A stretch of 64,000 nucleotides of DNA from JAWKXU01 sp964468045. GTDB taxonomy: Bacteria; Pseudomonadota; Alphaproteobacteria; Sphingomonadales; Sphingomonadaceae. Location of the stretch: the NCBI GenBank assembly GCA_964468045.1, contig CAYXTO010000009.1, forward strand, positions 66,306-130,305, given 5' to 3'. The position numbers were made by a program, and so were the translations under genes. Below, in pieces: positions 60,263 to 64,000 of the stretch; position 1 is the first letter of the stretch, and each line of letters starts with the position of its first letter. The notes beneath the pieces are model-generated. The model saw only the letters and a program-made list of their open reading frames with translations. It searched no databases and was not told the origin of the DNA.

Positions 60263-60613
60263 TCAAATTTCCGGAAACAGGCGTGGAGGCGGGCTAGTGG
60301 CCTCAGACGCTATCCCGTACAGACGAGGGGGTGGCTGAGGCGATAAGACAGATCGAACCGGATTTGTCTCCACCGCCAGCTGAGGCGCCACTGGCTCAAC
60401 CACCGCGCAGGCCATGGCGCAGTCTTGCGTGCCGCTCTGATGCTTGTCGGGTGCCGTCTCGTGATGGCCGGTGCAATCATCCATGGCCATCGGTGTGGCA
60501 GTGGTCGCATGGGCAGTGGTCGCATGGGCAGCCGTCGTCCTGTCCGCCATCGAGACGGGCATGACAGACAAGGCCAGGATAACGAGCAGGGCAAGGATCA
60601 ATCGCAATCGCAC
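60263..60613 (-). CDS. small exported His/Met-rich protein of copper operon
   Basis: A 116-residue protein with a signal peptide (LRLILALLVILALSVMPVSMA) followed by a His/Thr/Met-rich segment (AHATTAHATTATPMAMDDC) and two more cysteines in TQDCAMACAV. The C-terminus is proline-rich. It resembles small CopL/DUF2946-like proteins in copper clusters by composition only. Being first in the leftward transcript, right after the CueR-type promoter, it should be the most strongly expressed. Confidence 0.55.
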   Translation of the reverse strand: MRLRLILALLVILALSVMPVSMADRTTAAHATTAHATTATPMAMDDCTGHHETAPDKHQSGTQDCAMACAVVEPVAPQLAVETNPVRSVLSPQPPPRLYGIASEATSPPPRLFPEI

Positions 60614-60706
60614 CGCCCCCCGCTCTCCTCGTGGAAAGCAGATTTGTTTGGCCAGACGTTGATTGGTCTCAGGTTCACTCTGGTTCGTATCCTTCGAGTC
60701 GTGATT

Positions 60707-60737
60707 ACTATCGCACTTGACACTATGTCAGGGTCAA
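60707..60737 (-). promoter_or_regulatory. CueR-type promoter driving the cop operon (leftward)
   Basis: Reading leftward, a -35 TTGACC (60732-60737) and -10 GATAGT (60707-60712) are spaced by exactly 19 bases, as in MerR-family promoters. The spacer holds the 13-bp dyad TGACATAGTGTCA (60718-60730). The first gene downstream starts at 60613. Confidence 0.7.
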
Positions 60738-60744
60738 GAGCTTA

Positions 60745-60775
60745 TTGACTCTGACATAGTGTCAAGGTGCATCAT
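60745..60775 (+). promoter_or_regulatory. CueR-type promoter driving the copper ATPase (rightward)
   Basis: A -35 TTGACT (60745-60750) and -10 CATCAT (60770-60775) are 19 bases apart, with the same dyad TGACATAGTGTCA at 60752-60764. The ATPase ATG lies about 25 bp beyond. Together with the leftward promoter it forms a 49-bp palindrome with 15-bp perfect arms (TTGACACTATGTCAG at the left). Confidence 0.75.
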
Positions 60776-60800
60776 TGAGTTCCAATCGAAGGAAACCGTG

Positions 60801-63164
60801 ATGGCCGAGTCGAAACATAGCACGCGTTCGGGGAGCCAGGGTTGTTGCGGCAATCACGGCGACCATCTCGTCGGACAGGTTATCGACCCGGTTTGCGGCA
60901 TGTCCGTAGATCCACAAAAGACCGCGCATCACGCAACGCACGCGGGCAGCGACTACCATTTCTGCAGCGCCGGATGCCGTGACAAGTTCGTCGCTGACCC
61001 CGATCGGTATCTTGGCGCCGTCGCTGTCCCGGTCGCTGATGATCAACCGGGAGTGATCTGGACCTGCCCGATGCATCCGGAAGTCCGGCAGGATCATCCG
61101 GGGGCGTGCCCGATCTGTGGTATGGCGCTCGAACCGGCGATGGTCACGGCCGATGAAGGGCCAAGTGCCGAACTGATCGACATGACCCGGCGCTTCTGGA
61201 TCGGTCTTGTGCTCTCCCTGCCTGTCCTCGTTCTGGAAATGGGGGGACATCTTTTCCCGGCGCTGCATCATCTGATCCCGATGAAGGCTTCGATCTGGAT
61301 CCAGTTTCTTTTGGCGACGCCGGTCGTTTTGTGGGCGGGATGGCCCTTTTTCCAGCGAGGCTGGGCTTCGCTCAAAACGCGCAATCTCAACATGTTCACG
61401 CTGATCGCCATGGGAACCGGCGTCGCTTGGCTCTACAGCGTGGTCGCGGCATTGGCGCCGGGTATCTTTCCTGATGCCTTCCGCGCTGCAGATGGAACGG
61501 TCGCGGTCTATTTCGAGGCAGCAGCGGTCATCACCGTGCTGGTACTATTGGGCCAGGTGCTGGAATTGCGCGCCCGCGAACGCACTTCGGGTGCGATCAA
61601 GGCGTTGCTCAATCTGGCGCCGAAAACTGCGCGGCGCATCGCTGTTGACGGCAGCGAGGCGGAAATTCCGCTGGAAGAGGTCGCGGTGGGTGATCGGCTG
61701 CGGGTGCGGCCGGGTGAAAAGGTTCCGGTTGATGGCGTGGTCGAAGAAGGCCGTTCGGCGCTCGACGAATCCATGGTCACGGGCGAATCCATGCCGGTTA
61801 CGAAGTCGGTTGACGACACGGTGATCGGCGGCACCATGAACCAGAGCGGTGCCCTGATCATCCGCGCAGACAAGGTCGGACGGGACACCATGCTGTCCCG
61901 CATCGTGCAGATGGTTGCCGAAGCGCAACGTTCACGCGCGCCGATCCAGCGCATGGCGGATCAGGTTTCCGGGTGGTTCGTGCCGCTGGTTATCGGCATT
62001 GCCATTCTTGCCTTCGCGCTCTGGGGCATATGGGGGCCGGAGCCGCGCTTTGCCCACGGGCTGATTGCGGCGGTATCCGTGCTGATCATCGCCTGCCCCT
62101 GCGCGCTGGGCCTTGCCACGCCGATGTCGATCATGGTGGGCGTCGGGCGCGGCGCGGGACTTGGTGTGCTAATCAAGAATGCCGAGGCGCTGGAGCATAT
62201 GGAAAAGGTCGACACGCTGGTGGTCGACAAGACCGGCACGCTGACCGAAGGCAAGCCCGCCGTCACCCGGATCATCGCAGCGGCGGGATTTGAGGAAGCG
62301 GAATTGTTGCGGCTGGCGGCCGGCGTGGAACGGGCGTCGGAACACCCGCTGGCGCTTGCGATCGTCGATGCGGCGCTCAGCCGGTTCATCGAAATCCCTC
62401 CCGTCAGCGGTTTCGATTCCCCGACCGGCAAGGGCGCCGTTGGCGTAGTTGAGAACAAGCGCATCACGTTGGGCAACGCGCGCTTCATGACGGAATCGGG
62501 GATCGATACCGCGCCTCTTGCTGCCGAAGCCGATGCGCTTCGCGAGGATGGCGCAACGGCAATCTTCATGGGGCTGGACCAGCAGGTGGCAGGCGTGTTC
62601 GCTATTGCCGATCCGATCAAGCCAACAACGCCAGAGGCGTTGGCCGCCTTGCGCGCTGATGGCATTCGCGTGGTGATGCTGACCGGTGACAACCGCACGA
62701 CAGCCGCCGCCGTCGCGCGCCGGCTCGGCATCGATGCCGTCGAAGCCGACGTCCTGCCCGATCAGAAAGCCGATGTCGTCGCGCGGCTGAAGCAGGAAGG
62801 CCGCGTCGTCGCCATGGCCGGGGATGGAGTGAACGATGCGCCCGCGCTCGCGGCTGCGGACGTCGGCATAGCAATGGGTCATGGCACCGATGTCGCCATG
62901 GAAAGCGCGGGGATGACGCTGTTGAAAGGCGATCTTGTCGGCATCGTTCGCGCCCGGCAGCTCAGCGAGGCGACGATGTCCAACATCCGCCAGAATCTGT
63001 TTTTCGCTTTCATTTACAACGCAGCCGGTGTGCCGGTCGCGGCAGGGCTGCTCTATCCGTTCTTCGGCATCCTGCTTTCGCCGATGATCGCTGCGGCGGC
63101 GATGGCCTTGTCCTCGTTCAGCGTTGTCGCCAACTCACTGCGTCTCAACCGGGTGAAGCTGTGA
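60801..63164 (+). CDS. copper-translocating P-type ATPase
   Basis: Inner-membrane P1B ATPase of 787 residues exporting Cu(I). The N-terminus has a His/Cys-rich start, then a YHS domain (DPVCGMSVDPQKTAHH ... YHFCSAGC) and a heavy-metal-binding domain (WTCPMHPEVRQDHPGACPICGM), not the usual HMA domain. P-type motifs: VTGESMP, the transport-site IIACPCALG, phosphorylation DKTGTLTEG, SEHPLALAIV, and the hinge AGDGVNDAPALAAADVG. ATG 60801 is chosen because an SD (GAAGGAAA) precedes it. Its stop overlaps the regulator's GTG start by four bases. Confidence 0.95.
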   Translation: MAESKHSTRSGSQGCCGNHGDHLVGQVIDPVCGMSVDPQKTAHHATHAGSDYHFCSAGCRDKFVADPDRYLGAVAVPVADDQPGVIWTCPMHPEVRQDHPGACPICGMALEPAMVTADEGPSAELIDMTRRFWIGLVLSLPVLVLEMGGHLFPALHHLIPMKASIWIQFLLATPVVLWAGWPFFQRGWASLKTRNLNMFTLIAMGTGVAWLYSVVAALAPGIFPDAFRAADGTVAVYFEAAAVITVLVLLGQVLELRARERTSGAIKALLNLAPKTARRIAVDGSEAEIPLEEVAVGDRLRVRPGEKVPVDGVVEEGRSALDESMVTGESMPVTKSVDDTVIGGTMNQSGALIIRADKVGRDTMLSRIVQMVAEAQRSRAPIQRMADQVSGWFVPLVIGIAILAFALWGIWGPEPRFAHGLIAAVSVLIIACPCALGLATPMSIMVGVGRGAGLGVLIKNAEALEHMEKVDTLVVDKTGTLTEGKPAVTRIIAAAGFEEAELLRLAAGVERASEHPLALAIVDAALSRFIEIPPVSGFDSPTGKGAVGVVENKRITLGNARFMTESGIDTAPLAAEADALREDGATAIFMGLDQQVAGVFAIADPIKPTTPEALAALRADGIRVVMLTGDNRTTAAAVARRLGIDAVEADVLPDQKADVVARLKQEGRVVAMAGDGVNDAPALAAADVGIAMGHGTDVAMESAGMTLLKGDLVGIVRARQLSEATMSNIRQNLFFAFIYNAAGVPVAAGLLYPFFGILLSPMIAAAAMALSSFSVVANSLRLNRVKL

Positions 63165-63577
63165 ACATCGGTGCAGCCTCGCAGGCAAGCGGCGTCTCGC
63201 AGAGGATGATCCGGCACTACGAAAAGATCGGCCTGATCCCCGCGCCGCCGCGCCGCGGGAGTGGGTATCGCGATTATTCCGATGCCGATGTTCATCGCCT
63301 TCAATTTATCGCCAATGCGCGTGACCTGGGCTTTCCCATCGAGGATATCCGCGAACTCCTTGGGCTATGGAGTAACAACCAGCGCGCCAGTGCCGAAGTG
63401 AAAGCACTCGCGCTCGCTCGTGCAGAAGAACTGGGGCGTAAAGCCAGGTCACTACAGGCACTGCGCAGTACATTGCTCGAACTCGCTGAGTGCTGCCATG
63501 GTGACGAGCGCCCAGACTGTCCAATCATTGAGCGGATATCTAACCATGCTGCTGCCAGCGCAGCAAGGAATCGGTAA
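63161..63577 (+). CDS. cueR: MerR-family copper regulator (CueR-like)
   Basis: A 138-residue Cu(I)/Ag(I)-sensing activator. The N-terminal HTH is typical (NIGAASQASGVSQRMIRHYEKIGLIPAPPR). Monovalent-metal features match CueR: Ser77 (RASAEV), and the metal cysteines Cys112 and Cys120 in CCHGDERPDCPI, with Cys111 in addition. GTG start overlaps the ATPase stop by four bases. Predicted to bind the paired promoters at 60707-60775. Confidence 0.9.
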   Translation: MNIGAASQASGVSQRMIRHYEKIGLIPAPPRRGSGYRDYSDADVHRLQFIANARDLGFPIEDIRELLGLWSNNQRASAEVKALALARAEELGRKARSLQALRSTLLELAECCHGDERPDCPIIERISNHAAASAARNR

Positions 63578-64000
63578 GGAAAGCATTTTGCACCATAGGC
63601 CCCGACCAACGCAGTGACCCTCCAATCAATCGGGCTGTTGACCGACCCCACTCGATCCTTCGCCTATTTGGAGCGCTCACCTCGGGTTTTCTCTCGATGC
63701 CCGAATGCCGAGATTGGCCCCAAAAGGTACGGTTGATGTTGATTGGAAAAACCTCGGGAATCCGACGTTTTCTGAACCCGAACCTTTTCAGCAGGGGTTC
63801 GGGTGAAAAGAGACAAAAGCCGATCAGAGACCGATTTTGGCGTTTTCGGCAGTCTCTGGGGTTCGGTCGCGATCGGCAAAACCGCGCGGAAGCTGGGGAT
63901 TTTTTGGCCTCGTGAGGCCCATCTCATGGATTCGCGATGAGATGTTGGCGGGCCGAAGCCGACGAAACAGAGAACTACACCTACGCTATAGCCCTACAAA
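63578..64000. other. region without a supported gene
   Basis: I could not support any gene in these 423 bases. Short open frames on both strands lack a good start context and any recognisable family. The sequence holds an interrupted CAGAGAC/GTCTCTG repeat (about 63823-63857) and a GGCCTC-GT-GAGGCC palindrome (63906-63919) next to six T's. Confidence 0.4.

Noticed and set aside
63906..63919. GGCCTC-GT-GAGGCC palindrome as a terminator
   Set aside because: The T-run precedes the stem on the plus strand and gives A's on the minus strand, so it fits neither direction.
63664..63927. Short frames on both strands at the right end
   Set aside because: No start signals, no family and the two frames overlap each other; coding cannot be supported.
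1..64000. tRNA, rRNA or CRISPR arrays
   Set aside because: No T-arm-like GGTTCGAATCC in a cloverleaf context, no rRNA blocks and no evenly spaced direct repeats were seen by eye.

Overview
The window reads as chromosomal DNA of a high-GC alphaproteobacterium, most likely a member of the Sphingomonadales. Supporting signs are the hrcA-grpE / rph-rdgB-hemW arrangement, a PhaR regulator, an alphaproteobacterial heat-shock promoter (CTTG-N17-CCTATAT) before dnaK, an alphaproteobacterial SOS box (GTTC-N7-GTTC) before radA, and a sphingomonad-style palindromic repeat before gshB. I saw no rRNA, tRNA or CRISPR array.

Positions 1 to about 45,100 are dense housekeeping and core-metabolism DNA. In order: an MFS exporter cut by the window edge, a PilZ protein, tyrS, a DOMON-like protein, a NamZ-type muramidase, a LigB-type dioxygenase, a CoxE/MoxR pair, a methyltransferase, a cyanophycin-synthetase-like ATP-grasp protein, parE, an LpoA-like lipoprotein, rsmI-yraN, gshB, a DedA protein, xerC-type recombinase-hemW, a CAP-domain protein, rdgB-rph, a lipoprotein and hrcA-grpE. 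Then come a glycine-zipper lipoprotein, a vgr-like HExxH protein, a PCu(A)C copper chaperone, dnaK-dnaJ, a large patatin-like protein, radA-cvpA-NifU-like-MHS transporter-alr, phaR, proS-rnr, a membrane protein, a MarR remnant, a universal stress protein, and the pyruvate dehydrogenase pair E2 and E3 with an SH3 protein and a thioesterase between them.

From about 45,150 the window becomes accessory. An IS630-type element (45,355-46,325) sits in the last codons of an O-acetylhomoserine sulfhydrylase gene. A small catabolic-looking cluster follows (VOC protein, acyl-CoA-dehydrogenase-fold flavoprotein, APH-type kinase). Next is a YadA-type adhesin gene that lacks a signal peptide. It abuts a compact recombinase island: PD-(D/E)XK nuclease, Cro-like protein, S24 repressor, small protein, DUF2924 protein, large serine recombinase and an HTH protein. 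Related GGGA-n4-TCCC operator palindromes lie before the Cro-like gene, before the repressor gene and before the recombinase operon, suggesting that one repressor controls the whole island.

The right end is a copper-resistance island. copB, copA and two small exported Cys/His- or His/Met-rich proteins run leftward; a copper P-type ATPase and a CueR-type regulator run rightward. Between the two arms lie two back-to-back promoters with 19-bp spacers that carry the same 13-bp dyad, TGACATAGTGTCA. The inferred circuit is CueR (last gene of the right arm) switching on both arms when copper rises. The ATPase would export Cu(I), CopA would oxidise it in the periplasm, and CopB and the small proteins would bind or pass copper. 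The last 420 bases show no gene I can support.
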